A DNA stretch of 64,000 nt from Allosphingosinicella deserti (GTDB lineage Bacteria; Pseudomonadota; Alphaproteobacteria; Sphingomonadales; Sphingomonadaceae), in contig NZ_PXYI01000005.1 of NCBI RefSeq assembly GCF_003012735.1, positions 372,001 to 436,000 on the forward strand, in the 5' to 3' direction. The notes beneath the pieces are model-generated. The model was not told the origin of the DNA. It saw only the letters and a program-made list of their open reading frames with translations, and ran no database searches. Position 1 is the stretch's first letter; each line of letters opens with the position of its first letter. The position numbers and the translations under genes were made by a program. Of the stretch, positions 38,742 to 47,664 are shown in pieces.

Positions 38742-39715
38742 GCCGCGACGGCGAGGTCGAAGAAGGGGGCATCAAGCCGCTGCCGCCGGAGATACGCAGC
38801 GACATGGCCCGCGGGCGCCGGCTCGCCTGGTGGACGATCGGCCTGATGACGACGGTGATCGTCGTCATGGGCTTCGCCGCGGGATCGAGCCAGGCGATGC
38901 GCACCGCCTGGATCGAGGATCTGCTGAGCCTCATCCCCGCCATCGTGTTCCTCGTCGCCGCCCATTTCGAGCCGAAGGCGCCGACCCGGCTGTTCCCGTT
39001 CGGCTATCACCGCGCCAACAGCCTGTCCTTCCTGATCGCCGCGGTCGCGCTCGGGGCGGTCGGGGCCAGCCTGCTGATCGAAAGTGTGATGACCCTGATC
39101 AAGCAGGAGCATGCGACGGTCGGTCCGATGACCCTGTTCGGCCACGACATCTGGGCGGGCTGGATGATGGTCGCCGCCCTCGTCTATTCGATCGTGCCGC
39201 CGGTGATCCTCGGCCGGCTGAAGCTGCCCGTGGCCACGCGGCTGCAGGACAAGGTGCTGCACACCGACGCGATGATGCAGAAGGCCGACTGGATGACCGG
39301 GCTCGCCGGAATCGCCGGAGTGATCGGCCTCGGCCTCGGTTTCTGGTGGGCGGACGCCGCCGCTGCCGCGATCATCTCGCTCTCGATCCTCAACGACGGC
39401 ATCAAGGCGCTGCGCAGCGCCACCGCCGAGTTGGTCGACGGCGCCCCGCGCGCGCTCGACAAGGACGCGGAAGCCGAGGATGCCGCTTCGCTGCGCCACG
39501 AGCTCGAAGCGCGCTATCCGGGCGCGGAGGTGCGGCTGCGCGAGACCGGCCGCTTCATCCATGCCGAAGTGGCGGGGGCGGAGAGGCCGGACCGGGTGGT
39601 GGATCTGAAGGCCTTGTGGCCGGGCCCGCCGGAGCGTGCGTGGCGCCTGGCCCAATTGAGCTTCGTCGCGCGCGACGAACGCGGGCCGGGGGCGCCTGGA
39701 GACTTCGGCTCCTGA
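38738..39715 (+). CDS. Cation diffusion facilitator (CDF) family transporter
   Basis: This 325-residue inner-membrane antiporter has six membrane helices. Family motifs are IEDLLSLIPAI in helix 2, PFGYHRANSLSF after it, and HTDAMMQKADWMTG in helix 5, where His and Asp usually form the metal site. In helix 2 the residues are E and D rather than the common H/D, which may change the metal preferred. The C-terminal cytoplasmic domain (about 245-310) is present. The gene is coupled to the preceding lipoprotein. Metals such as zinc, iron or cobalt are possible and cannot be separated here. Confidence 0.82.
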   Translation: MSRDGEVEEGGIKPLPPEIRSDMARGRRLAWWTIGLMTTVIVVMGFAAGSSQAMRTAWIEDLLSLIPAIVFLVAAHFEPKAPTRLFPFGYHRANSLSFLIAAVALGAVGASLLIESVMTLIKQEHATVGPMTLFGHDIWAGWMMVAALVYSIVPPVILGRLKLPVATRLQDKVLHTDAMMQKADWMTGLAGIAGVIGLGLGFWWADAAAAAIISLSILNDGIKALRSATAELVDGAPRALDKDAEAEDAASLRHELEARYPGAEVRLRETGRFIHAEVAGAERPDRVVDLKALWPGPPERAWRLAQLSFVARDERGPGAPGDFGS

Positions 39716-40030
39716 ACGGAGCCGCGGGCGCGAGCGTTCGACCTCCAACGAGGCCGCAGCCGTACTACGCCGGTTCGCCCAGTCCACGGATCGGCGACGG
39801 ATCAGCATCTCCTACGAATGGACCGCGGTCGTAAGATCACGCCGCGCCTCTTCCCCAGAGTCCGGCCTGCGCGGAACGACGCAAGGAGGCGGTCCCGGTG
39901 CGGTTGCGGACATGATCTAGTCTGCCGGCGAGTCCCTGCGGCGGCGAGGGAGCAACGGGATCGGGCCTCGCCCAGGGGAGGGACATCTGGCTTCCTCCGC
40001 TACTCCGTCGCTTCGCCCGCGCAGGAGAAA

Positions 40031-40056
40031 GGGAGCGCCGCCCAGGCGACGCTCCC
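40031..40056 (-). terminator. Terminator after the coiled-coil protein gene
   Basis: GGGAGCG (40031-40037) pairs with CGCTCCC (40050-40056). Read on the minus strand the stem is followed by TTTCTCC, 28 bases after the stop of the 116-residue gene. The remaining 39716-40030 gap holds no supportable gene; short open frames there lack signals and have odd codon use. Confidence 0.6.
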
Positions 40057-40083
40057 CAAAAGGTCCGATCCGTCTGTCGCGGC

Positions 40084-40434
40084 TTAGCCGCGGCGTCCGT
40101 CCCAATCGCGCCGCTCCAGCTTAAGGCGCTCGTGCAGGCTGTTCACCCGGCTTTCGAGCTGGGCGACCTCGCGCCGGTCGAGGCCGTTGCGGCTGAACTG
40201 GTTGTAGGTCCGCTGAAGGCTGATCGCCTGCCGGCGCAGGCCCGTGGCTTCACGCTGCGACACCGTCCGCTTCTGCACGGCGCGCGCGATCTGGCGGTCG
40301 AGCTGGTTGATGTCGTTCTGGATCTGCCGCTGGGCACCCGGCTGGGCCCGCCAGGCCGGCGCGGCCGCTGCGGGAGCTGCGGCGCCGGCGACGGCGACGG
40401 CGGCGACGAAGAGGGGGATGATGAACGTGCGCAT
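40084..40434 (-). CDS. Secreted coiled-coil protein, unknown
   Basis: This 116-residue protein has a signal peptide (MRTFIIPLFVAAVAVAGAAA). The mature part is helical with repeating IxxL spacing (QNDINQLDRQIARAVQKRTV, VAQLESRVNSLHERLKLERR) and ends in a basic tail. AAGGAG lies 7 bases before the ATG. A function cannot be assigned. Similar short periplasmic coiled-coil proteins are frequent in sphingomonads. Confidence 0.7.
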   Translation of the reverse strand: MRTFIIPLFVAAVAVAGAAAPAAAAPAWRAQPGAQRQIQNDINQLDRQIARAVQKRTVSQREATGLRRQAISLQRTYNQFSRNGLDRREVAQLESRVNSLHERLKLERRDWDGRRG

Positions 40435-40599
40435 GATGTTGCTCCTTGTGTCCGACGCTCGGTGGCGTGAGACATCAAATGGACCCGGTGTGTCGCGTGG
40501 ATGTGCCGGTGCGTGCGCGAAATTGTGGCGATTTGTATCAGCCGTTCCGGCGGCGCCTCGACGGGCGAGGCGCGAGAGGGGGGCGGGGGCCTGCCCCGA

Positions 40600-41085
40600 T
40601 CAGCATCGCGTGACCACATGATGAGTCAGGATCTGCCCATTGCGGTCGCGGAACGTGACCGCGAGGGAGGCACCCAGCGAGATGAGCAGTCTGAAAAAGG
40701 GCGGGTCGCACGCCTGCCGTCGAAGTGTCGTTTCGGTGTTGCTATTCAGTGTGGACAGCCATCCGGCGGTTGTAACCGGCGCGTCTTCGACGAAGGTGTA
40801 GCGATACGTAAGGCGGGCACCTTCGGGCTGGACCGTGTCCATTGTAATGGTGTCGTGTTGCTGCGGGAGATCCTGGTTCATCTGCCGCGCCAGTTCGCTC
40901 ATGACGCAGGAAAGGGCCTTGCGAAGGGCGGGCTTCGGCAAGCGCCGCAGCGCCGTCTGCGAATCCACCACCGCGCCGCATGCGGCAATCATCTGCCTGT
41001 GCGATTCCGCATCCGAGGGCATCGCCCCGGCGGCGCTGCCCAAGGCGCACAGGCCGAAAAATCCGATGGCGATCAACCCGCGCAT
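40600..41085 (-). CDS. Exported protein, unknown
   Basis: This 161-residue protein has a signal peptide (MRGLIAIGFFGLCALGSAAG). Four cysteines (near 36, 60, 125 and 161) could form two disulfides. The second half follows a pattern of short strands (RLTYRYTFVED, ACDPPFFRLLISLGASLAVT, then FRDRNGQILTHHVVTRC) seen in small exported proteins of unknown role. GGAGG lies 6 bases before the ATG. It seems to be a single-gene unit, with the NYN gene on the same strand beyond. Confidence 0.65.
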   Translation of the reverse strand: MRGLIAIGFFGLCALGSAAGAMPSDAESHRQMIAACGAVVDSQTALRRLPKPALRKALSCVMSELARQMNQDLPQQHDTITMDTVQPEGARLTYRYTFVEDAPVTTAGWLSTLNSNTETTLRRQACDPPFFRLLISLGASLAVTFRDRNGQILTHHVVTRC

Positions 41086-41188
41086 GCCTGCCTCCCGATC
41101 CCGCCGCGCCTCCCACCGCGACGCCTCGACTCACGCCCCAGAACATAGAGGGAACATCGTCTTCAGTCAATCGGGGTCGATGCGTCAC

Positions 41189-41914
41189 TCAGCGTTTGAC
41201 CCGGATGTAGACGCTGCGGCCGGCGTCGCGGCGGACTTCGAACGCGCCGGTTTTCTCAACGAGGTCGCCGAGCTTGGCGTGGCCGAAGGTGCGCGGATCG
41301 AAATCGGAGGCGAGCGCCGCGATTCGCTGGCCGACGGCGCCGAGGGTCACCCAGCCGTCCTCGCCTTCCAGCTGGGCGACCGCGCGCTTGATCAGCGGCA
41401 GCGCCAGCGCCGGGCGGCGGGTAACCGCGTCGGCGCGGGCGTCGGCGGGCTCGTCTGGCTTGGGCGCTTCGGGCAGGAGATTCTCGGTGTAGATGAAGCG
41501 CTTGCACGCCTGGCGGAAGCTTTCCGGAGTCTTCTGCTCGCCGAAGCCGTAGACGTCGACGCCCTGCTCGCGGATGCGCGAGGCCAGGCGGGTGAAATCG
41601 CTGTCCGACGAGACCAGGCAGAAGCCGTCGAAGCGGCCGGAGTGGAGCAGGTCCATCGCATCGATGACGAGCGCGATGTCGGACGAATTCTTCCCCGTCG
41701 TGTTGGCCGGGCTCAGTTGCGGCTGGATGGCGTGGGCGGCGAGGATCTCGACCCAGGATTTGAGCCGGGTGCCGGTGAAATCGCCGTAGATGCGCCGGAC
41801 GCTCGCCTCACCGATCTTGGCGATCTCCTCGAACAGCCCGCGGGCGATGCGGGGCGAGGCATTGTCGGCGTCGATCAGGACGGCGAGGCGGGGGGCGCGG
41901 GGTTCGGAAGCCAT
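41189..41914 (-). CDS. NYN-domain (LabA/DUF88) RNase-like protein with OST-HTH domain
   Basis: This 241-residue protein has an N-terminal NYN (PIN-like nuclease) domain with acidic metal-site residues in LAVLIDADNASP (about 10-21), SDIALVIDAMDLL near 80 and CLVSSDSDFTRLA near 97. A C-terminal OST-HTH/LOTUS-like domain (about 165-240, ALPLIKRAVAQLEGEDGWVT) probably binds RNA. This two-domain layout is typical of bacterial LabA-like proteins thought to cut RNA. It stands alone. Confidence 0.85.
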   Translation of the reverse strand: MASEPRAPRLAVLIDADNASPRIARGLFEEIAKIGEASVRRIYGDFTGTRLKSWVEILAAHAIQPQLSPANTTGKNSSDIALVIDAMDLLHSGRFDGFCLVSSDSDFTRLASRIREQGVDVYGFGEQKTPESFRQACKRFIYTENLLPEAPKPDEPADARADAVTRRPALALPLIKRAVAQLEGEDGWVTLGAVGQRIAALASDFDPRTFGHAKLGDLVEKTGAFEVRRDAGRSVYIRVKR

Positions 41915-42223
41915 GATCCTGTCATGCCCCGTGCGCGGCGGGCGGGCTAGTCGGTTCTTGCTCAGGATCGCCTTCGGCGTCGCGGAGCACGGGCCTGGCG
42001 CGCGCGCGCCCGTCATCCGGCCGCAGCAGTGCCGCGACCCGTCGACGGTGCCCCTGCGGTTCGTCTCTCCTGCGCCACGATTCACCGGAATGGCCGCCCG
42101 GGTCGCGCGCATCCTGCAACAGAGCTGTGCTTAGCGGTGGCCGCATGGGATCGCGCCGACCTCCACCGGCGCGCGCCGTCGCGGCCCATGCAGAGCGGCC
42201 TATGCAAAAAAGGGGAACAAGCT

Positions 42224-43246
42224 TTGGTTGATCGTCTGGAGCAATATCGTCGGCAGGTGATCGACGCGGTCGATGCGTGGCAGGGCTATGTCTGCAATCC
42301 CTACATCGTCGCCTATAACGAGGCCTACAAGAACTACACCGATGCCTTCAACCGGCAGAAGGAGACCGACAAGAAGCGGGCCGAGATGTTCGTCTCGATC
42401 GCCTCGCTGCTGCCCGGATCGGTGCTGATGGCGACCGCCGCCAATTCATCGCTGCGGGTGCTCGCCAACAAGGTCGCGCTGCAGGGCCTCGCGCGCGCCA
42501 ACCTCAAGCTGGCGCTCGGCGCCTATCAGGCGATCGGCGCCAGCCCGACCGCCGCGTTCGCGGTCGGCAAGGTGCTGGACATCGTCAAGGGCGAGGCCGG
42601 CAACGCGATCAAGGATCTCGTCACCAAGGCGATGCAGAACAGCCACGACACGCTGGCGAGCGATCCGCTGAGCCGCGACAAGCAGCTGGAAAGCTGGCTG
42701 ATCACCCACCGCCTGTGCGCGACCGACGCGGCCGAGGCGATCGAGAACGACCGCCGGCTCGGCGAGCGCGAGAAGCAGCAGGCGTTCGCCGCGCTGAAGG
42801 CGGCGCCGATCGCGCAGCGGCCGCACGGATCGATCGTGCCCAAGACGCTGTCGCCGAAGATCGAGCTCGGCTTCTACATGATGGCTTTGCTCGACTCGGA
42901 CGAGCTCGTCACCCAGACCGGCGGCGGCAGCCCCTATGGCGGCGGGCGGACGACGAGCAAGCCGATCGACGAGATGCCGAGTTCGCCCAATTATCCGCGC
43001 GCCAAGATCTCGACCGCGGTCGGCGGCACGTCGAGCTGGGTCGGAATCTCGCGCCCCGGCGCCGATGTCGAGAAGCGCATCGACGAGTGCAGCACCCTGG
43101 TGTTCAAGAAGCCCTTCTACGGGCCGTCCGGCTGGTTCGGGAAGCCGGACACGCGCAAGATGGAGGAGCTGCACGAGGCCGAGCGCACGCTGCGCAAGCT
43201 GGCCGATTCGACCCGGCCGCTCAGCCCGCTGGGCCTCAAGAGTTGA
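42224..43246 (+). CDS. Protein of unknown function
   Basis: This 340-residue protein has two near-hydrophobic helical stretches (SIASLLPGSVLMATAANSSL and ARANLKLALGAYQAIGASPT) that may be amphipathic or membrane-binding. It contains a basic central helix and a late glycine-rich loop (GGGSPYGGGRTT). No family is recognised. I used TTG 42224 because AAAAGGGGA lies about 7 bases upstream; ATG 42188 has no site. The next gene starts 2 bases after the stop and encodes a lipoprotein, so the two form an operon of unknown role. Confidence 0.6.
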   Translation: MVDRLEQYRRQVIDAVDAWQGYVCNPYIVAYNEAYKNYTDAFNRQKETDKKRAEMFVSIASLLPGSVLMATAANSSLRVLANKVALQGLARANLKLALGAYQAIGASPTAAFAVGKVLDIVKGEAGNAIKDLVTKAMQNSHDTLASDPLSRDKQLESWLITHRLCATDAAEAIENDRRLGEREKQQAFAALKAAPIAQRPHGSIVPKTLSPKIELGFYMMALLDSDELVTQTGGGSPYGGGRTTSKPIDEMPSSPNYPRAKISTAVGGTSSWVGISRPGADVEKRIDECSTLVFKKPFYGPSGWFGKPDTRKMEELHEAERTLRKLADSTRPLSPLGLKS

Positions 43247-43248
43247 GC

Positions 43249-43998
43249 ATGGGCGCCGAGCCCGCACGTGCGGCGCGGCCGCGCGGGGCCAGGCTGTCGA
43301 GGGGCGGGCTGTCGGGGGCAGGGCGCTCGCGGGGCGGCGGGCGCTCGGGGGCAAAGCTCTCGGGTGCCGCGCTGGCCGGCGCCGGGCTGCTGGCGATGCT
43401 GGCGGCGTGCGACGGCAGCCGGGCGCAGACGTCGGGCCTTGCCGATCTGCGCGCCCAGATCGACGGAAGCCGGGTGTGCGCGCTGCTGATCGGGCCGCAA
43501 TGGCCGATTGAGGGGAGCGCCGCGATGCTCGCCCAGCCCGGCGTCGACGCGCTGGTCGCGGCCGGGCTGGTCCGGCGCGACCCGGTGAACGACCGCGCCA
43601 ACGTGACGCCGCAGGCCCGGATAGCGGTGACTCCGCTCGGCGAGCGGGATCTGCGTCTGTTCCGGCTCAGCGCCGACAGCCCGCCGGCGCCCCAGCTCTG
43701 CCTCGGCAAGAAGCAGGTCACCGCGATCGAGCGCAACGGCGACGGGCCGGTGCGCTACCGCTACCGGATCGTCGAGGCGCCCGACTGGACCCGCCGCCCC
43801 GACATCCGCGCCGCCTATCCGTTCGTCGCGCGCCTGCTCGATCGCGAGCAGCGGGCCGAGCTCGGCGTGATCGAGAAAGACGGCCGTCTGGAGGTGCCCG
43901 GCGGGATCGATCAGGCGAACGTCGCCGAGATCGGCAATACCGGCTTCTACCCCTGCCCCTATGAAGGTGCCGGGCCGGACGACGATCCCTGCCGCTGA
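43249..43998 (+). CDS. Lipoprotein of unknown function
   Basis: This 249-residue protein has a long basic leader (about 40 residues, glycine/arginine-rich) before a hydrophobic core and lipobox LAAC (Cys 55), which is unusual: most lipoprotein leaders are under 30. The mature protein carries AALLIGPQW-like strands, RYRYRIVEAPDWTRRP, and a Cys-containing end (FYPCPYEG, DDDPCR). The start could be further inside the gene; an internal start nearer the core would be more typical but none has a good ribosome site. It follows the unknown 340-residue gene directly and may work with it. Confidence 0.55.
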   Translation: MGAEPARAARPRGARLSRGGLSGAGRSRGGGRSGAKLSGAALAGAGLLAMLAACDGSRAQTSGLADLRAQIDGSRVCALLIGPQWPIEGSAAMLAQPGVDALVAAGLVRRDPVNDRANVTPQARIAVTPLGERDLRLFRLSADSPPAPQLCLGKKQVTAIERNGDGPVRYRYRIVEAPDWTRRPDIRAAYPFVARLLDREQRAELGVIEKDGRLEVPGGIDQANVAEIGNTGFYPCPYEGAGPDDDPCR

Positions 43999-44097
43999 GC
44001 GTGGGGGGCGGATGACCGGCGGGAGCAGCCGTCGGGGCTGAGCGGTGTCGTGCCTCTCGGCAACGCGAAATTTACCCGCGGCTCGTACCGTGGCCTG

Positions 44098-44445
44098 ATG
44101 AGCTTCAGAAAGCCATTCCGCGCCCAGCCTGTACGGCTCGGCCCGCACCTTTGTGCCCAACGGCGCAGGGGTACGCAGCTGTTCGCGGCCAAGGTGCTCG
44201 GCGCGGCCGCAGTGGCGGGCTTGCTGATCGGTGCGATGTCCGTGCCGACGGTGCGGGCGCAGGTCGGCAAGGTGCCTGCGGCGCTCGGCCTTGCACGCGC
44301 AAGAGCACCGCAGACCGGCGATCACTGGCAGGGCTGCAACCATGCCCGCGCCGCCGGTACCGCGCCGATCTATGCGGGCGAGCCCGGCTATCGCGAGGGC
44401 ATGGACGGTGACGGTGATGGCATCGCCTGTGAGCCGGTTCCCTAG
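44098..44445 (+). CDS. Excalibur calcium-binding domain protein
   Basis: This 115-residue exported or membrane-anchored protein has a basic N-terminus, a hydrophobic segment (AAKVLGAAAVAGLLIGAMSV) and a C-terminal excalibur motif. The motif comprises the first cysteine (HWQGCNHARAAGTAPIYAGE), YREGMDGDGDGIACE with the DxDxDG calcium loop, and the final cysteine. Excalibur domains occur on surface nucleases and envelope proteins. The ribosome site is weak. Confidence 0.78.
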   Translation: MSFRKPFRAQPVRLGPHLCAQRRRGTQLFAAKVLGAAAVAGLLIGAMSVPTVRAQVGKVPAALGLARARAPQTGDHWQGCNHARAAGTAPIYAGEPGYREGMDGDGDGIACEPVP

Positions 44446-44610
44446 GGGAAGATCGTCGGGGGCGGGACCCGCCTGAAGCGTTACTCTTCGCGGGCGACCA
44501 TCTGATCAAGATGATTTCTCGCAATCGGCAGAAGCGCAGGAGCGCCTCCAGCTGAGGCGATCGCGTGCGGTGTCGAGCCGTGCCTTGCCCGATGCCTCTC
44601 AGCGCCCCGG

Positions 44611-46056
44611 CTACGGCCCTCCCGGCAGCCGGACATAGAAGGTTGCGCCTCGGAGGAGGTTGCTTTCGGCCCAGAGCTTGCCGCCATGGCCTTCGACGAT
44701 GGTGCGGGCGATGCCGAGGCCGAGGCCGAGGCCCTTGGTGCCGGAGGACAGGCCGGCGAGGGGATCGTCCCAGGTCTTGCCGGGAAAGCCGGGGCCGTTG
44801 TCGGAGATGATCAGGGTGATCGTTCCGTTCTGCGGTGCCGGCGACTTGATCGTCATCCGCGCCTGCTGGGTGGTGGCGAGCGCCTGCCAGCCGTTGCGCA
44901 GGATGTTGACCAGCACCTGCTCGAACTGGACGGGATCGGCGAGAATGGTGCGCTCGCCGGCGGCGAAGCCGATCCGCATCTCGGGCTCGCGCAGCGCGCC
45001 GTCCATGCGCAGCAAAGCGAGGCAGCGGTCGACGCTGGCGCGGACGTCGATCGCCTCGCGCTCGACCGCGCCGGCGCTGGCGAGCAGCCGCGCCTTGCGG
45101 ATGATCTCGCCGGATCGGCCGAGCTGCTCCTCGATCCGCTCGACGAATTCGCGATTGGCTTCGTCCTCGGACAGGGTCCTCTTCAGCACGAACGCATAAT
45201 TGCGCGCGGCGGTGAGCGGCTGGTTGAGCTCGTGGGCGAGGGTCGCGGCGACCGCGTTCATCCCCGCCAGCCGGCCGGCGCGATCGAGATTGCCGCGCAG
45301 GCTGGTGATCCTCTTGTCCTCCTCGCTGCGCACCGCCCGCGCGGCGACGAGCGCGAGGAGCAGCAGCAGCAGGGCGCCGGCGGCGACGGTGGCCGCGGCG
45401 TCGATCGCGCCGGGCCCGGAGCGGTGCGCGCCCTCCAAGGCAAAATAGGCCGGAGCAGAGGGGGGCGGAGATGCCCCGCGCGCGGCCCCGAGCGCGGCCA
45501 CACACGCGGCGCACAGGGCGGCACCCACGAACAGCGCACCGCCGGCCCGCGCCGGCAGCGCGCGCCGGGCGCCGACGAACCACAAGCACGTCCACGCCGC
45601 CGCCGCCGCGATCGCCAGGGAGAGAAGGAGGCCGAGCCAGGCCTCGCCGCCGCTTGCTGTGCCCGTCGTTACGGTTGCGAGGGCCGGAAGGTTGATCGCC
45701 CAGAGGCCGGCCGTCATCGCCGCGGCGGCGAGCGTCGCGCGCGCACCGTCGAGCGGCTGCCGCCGCGCCAGCAGCATCGCGGCGGCGGTGCCGGTCAGCG
45801 CCAGCAGCGCCGGCAGCACGCTGCTCCACAGCGGCGCGTCGGCGACGGCCGTCGGGCCAGCGAAGCCCAGCGCGACGAGGCGGTGGGCGACGATGACGGC
45901 GGCGGAGAAGGCGGCGGCCGCGGCCAGCAGCAGGATCGTCCGCGCGCGGCCGACATAGGCGCGGACTTCGTCCAGCATGTCGAGCGCCAGCCACGCCCCC
46001 GTCGAGGCCGCGGCGAAGGCAAGGAGGAGGGTGGAGGGGATCGGAGAGCCGGACAT
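44611..46056 (-). CDS. Membrane sensor histidine kinase
   Basis: This 481-residue kinase has an N-terminal membrane region of about seven helices (1-230), rich in alanine and leucine. A cytoplasmic dimerisation domain follows with the phospho-acceptor His in ATLAHELNQPLTAARNYAFV (about 270-290), and then a HATPase domain with FEQVLVNILRNGWQAL, SDNGPGF and GLGLGIARTIVEGHGG. The HELNQPL box places it near the FixL/TtrS group. No response regulator is adjacent. The start at 46056 (ATG) has no clear ribosome site; a GTG at 46098 is possible. The signal is unknown. Confidence 0.85.
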   Translation of the reverse strand: MSGSPIPSTLLLAFAAASTGAWLALDMLDEVRAYVGRARTILLLAAAAAFSAAVIVAHRLVALGFAGPTAVADAPLWSSVLPALLALTGTAAAMLLARRQPLDGARATLAAAAMTAGLWAINLPALATVTTGTASGGEAWLGLLLSLAIAAAAAWTCLWFVGARRALPARAGGALFVGAALCAACVAALGAARGASPPPSAPAYFALEGAHRSGPGAIDAAATVAAGALLLLLLALVAARAVRSEEDKRITSLRGNLDRAGRLAGMNAVAATLAHELNQPLTAARNYAFVLKRTLSEDEANREFVERIEEQLGRSGEIIRKARLLASAGAVEREAIDVRASVDRCLALLRMDGALREPEMRIGFAAGERTILADPVQFEQVLVNILRNGWQALATTQQARMTIKSPAPQNGTITLIISDNGPGFPGKTWDDPLAGLSSGTKGLGLGLGIARTIVEGHGGKLWAESNLLRGATFYVRLPGGP

Positions 46057-46537
46057 GGATGCGCCGACAAGGCGTAGCCGACCCCGGCGGCCGCGCACAA
46101 TCGGTTGTTTGGTGAAACGCGGGACGGTGCGCGGCCTGGATCCCCCTCTGTTTCAACAGGCTGCGGCGCGAGCGGCCGAGGGGGCCGTCCCGGCGATCTT
46201 CCTTGCGCGGCTGTGGGACGCTTGTGTCATGTCGCAGGCGCTTGGTGCGGTGAGACGCGCCGGCGCCCTTGGCCTCTCTGCTCTCCGTGGATGGGCGCCA
46301 CCTAAGAATCAGCCGGGGCTGATCCCGGCGCCTCATCGTTGGAGAGAGGGGCGAGCGAGGTCTTCGGGGGATCGGATCAGCTCCGCCGCGCCTCGGAGGC
46401 CACTCAGCTCCGTCAGCGCCATGCTCTTCACCTAGGCAGCATTTCCACAGGAAGCCTGTCCTGAGCTTCGCCGAAGGGGCACGACGGGCCGCAAAGCCAC
46501 TAAGGGGAAGAAACAGCGATCGGGTCGGTTCGCCTGC

Positions 46538-47010
46538 GATTTACAGGCTGTTTACAGGCGGCGGAGGGTGTTTGACGGCGATCTCCCTTCCGTCGGCCCG
46601 GTGCAAACCGGGATCTCATGCGAGCCGCCACGGGCGGTCTCAGTAAAGAAGGAAGGCTTGATCACGCGAAGCCGCAAAGACGCGAAGACGCTAAGAGTTT
46701 GTGGAGGCGATTGGATGCGGGGCCGGTCCGAAGCCGCCGCACCTTCGGGATGCGCCGGCTTTCGCGGAGACCTGTGCCCCTTCGCGGCTTTGCGGCTTCG
46801 CGTGCCAAACCCTTTGCTTGCGGCGCCGGGACAGAGGCAGCCGGATCGGGGCTGCGCCCGCCTGCGATTTACAGGCTGTTTACAGGCACCGGGTGTGTTC
46901 GACCGTGATCCGACACGGTCGTCTCCGTCTCGGCGAACGTGATCTCGCGCCCGGCGGGGTCGCGGTGTGCGCACCTGTTTTGCAGGAAATTTACAGGCTG
47001 TTTACAGGCG
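46538..47010. repeat. Three copies of a TTTACAGG tandem motif
   Basis: A 21-22 base unit occurs at 46538-46559, 46866-46887 and 46989-47010, nearly identical, with ATTTACAGGCTGTTTACAGG as its shared core. Each unit is itself two TTTACAGGC steps separated by TG. Spacings are 328 and 123 bases. Flanking similarity extends beyond the core in the first two (GTGTTTGACGG and GTGTTCGACCG follow). The pattern is too irregular for CRISPR. Confidence 0.75.
46663..46804. repeat. 25-base inverted repeat of REP type
   Basis: CACGCGAAGCCGCAAAGACG begins the left arm (46663-46687). Its reverse complement appears at 46780-46804 with one mismatch in 25. A 92-base loop separates the arms. Such CGAAGCCGC/GCGGCTTCG arms resemble known dispersed palindromes of sphingomonads and may be a small non-autonomous element. 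Confidence 0.7.
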
Positions 47011-47212
47011 CGCGCCCGAAGGTCGCCCGCACCCACCACAGTGTGGACTTGACCGGCACCGGCGGCCGCGCGGCGAGAGTGCCGGCGCGACCGCCTGCTC
47101 AGCCGTTGCTGGTTCACGAGATCAAAGAGCGTGACGCACAGGCGCGGCACCCGAGCTCCGCGAGCAGGGAACATAGCAGGAACACGGTTGCAGGTCAAGA
47201 ACGCGAAGAGGC

Positions 47213-47605
47213 TCAGGCCGGGGTAAGCGGATCGAAGCCGCGGAGGACGAGCGCGCCGTCGGCATCGAGGAAGACGCGGCCGCGGCGCGCGTTGCCGAGC
47301 GCGTCGGCCGGATAGCCGGGGAAGGGTCCTGGCATCGCCTGGTAGTCCGTACCGATGCAGGGCAGGGGAATCGCGATCTGTTGTCCCGGCCGATAGCGGC
47401 TGCCGCGTTCGACCGCGCTGATCCGGCCGCGCAGGGTGCAGGATGCGGTAGCGAAGGCGCCGCGGGGACGATCGACAGCGGCGACATCGACGACGACCAC
47501 CGATGCCGCCGCGTCGCGGGCGCGCTCGTAGACCTGAGGCGGAAGCTCGGCCGCAGCAGGCGCGGCGAGCGCGAGCAGGGCGAGCGCGAGACGGGTACGG
47601 ATCAT
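47213..47605 (-). CDS. Small exported protein, unknown
   Basis: This 130-residue protein has a signal peptide (MIRTRLALALLALAAPAAAE). It has a strand-rich body with two cysteines (ASCTLRGRISAVERGSRY and IPLPCIGTDY) that could pair, and an acidic/hydrophobic end (LDADGALVLRGFDPLTPA). The fold may be a small OB- or SH3-like beta-barrel, as the xGxIxxVExG run suggests, but no family is assigned. It is followed upstream by the tandem hairpins. Confidence 0.65.
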   Translation of the reverse strand: MIRTRLALALLALAAPAAAELPPQVYERARDAAASVVVVDVAAVDRPRGAFATASCTLRGRISAVERGSRYRPGQQIAIPLPCIGTDYQAMPGPFPGYPADALGNARRGRVFLDADGALVLRGFDPLTPA

Positions 47606-47664
47606 CCGCCAAGGCTAATCCAGCCCACCCGTTTTGGGTATCTCTCTTTGGCGTCATGTGGGCT

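Larger units (their letters stand above)
46057..47212. other. Gene-poor repeat region, 1.15 kb
   Basis: No open frame here shows gene-like codon use together with a ribosome site, although some antisense-style frames are long. Instead the region carries three copies of a TTTACAGG motif, a long inverted repeat of the CGAAGCCGC type, and a CCTGAGCTTCGCCGAAGG fragment near 46460 like those of sphingomonad REP elements. It probably accumulated dispersed repeats and separates two transcription units. The function is unknown. Confidence 0.6.

Noticed and set aside
39818-40087. 89-codon plus-strand open frame
   Set aside because: Arginine-rich, no ribosome site, and it ends across the convergent terminator of the coiled-coil gene.
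46538-47010. Possible CRISPR array
   Set aside because: Only three short motifs at unequal spacing (328 and 123 bases), no spacer regularity and no cas genes.
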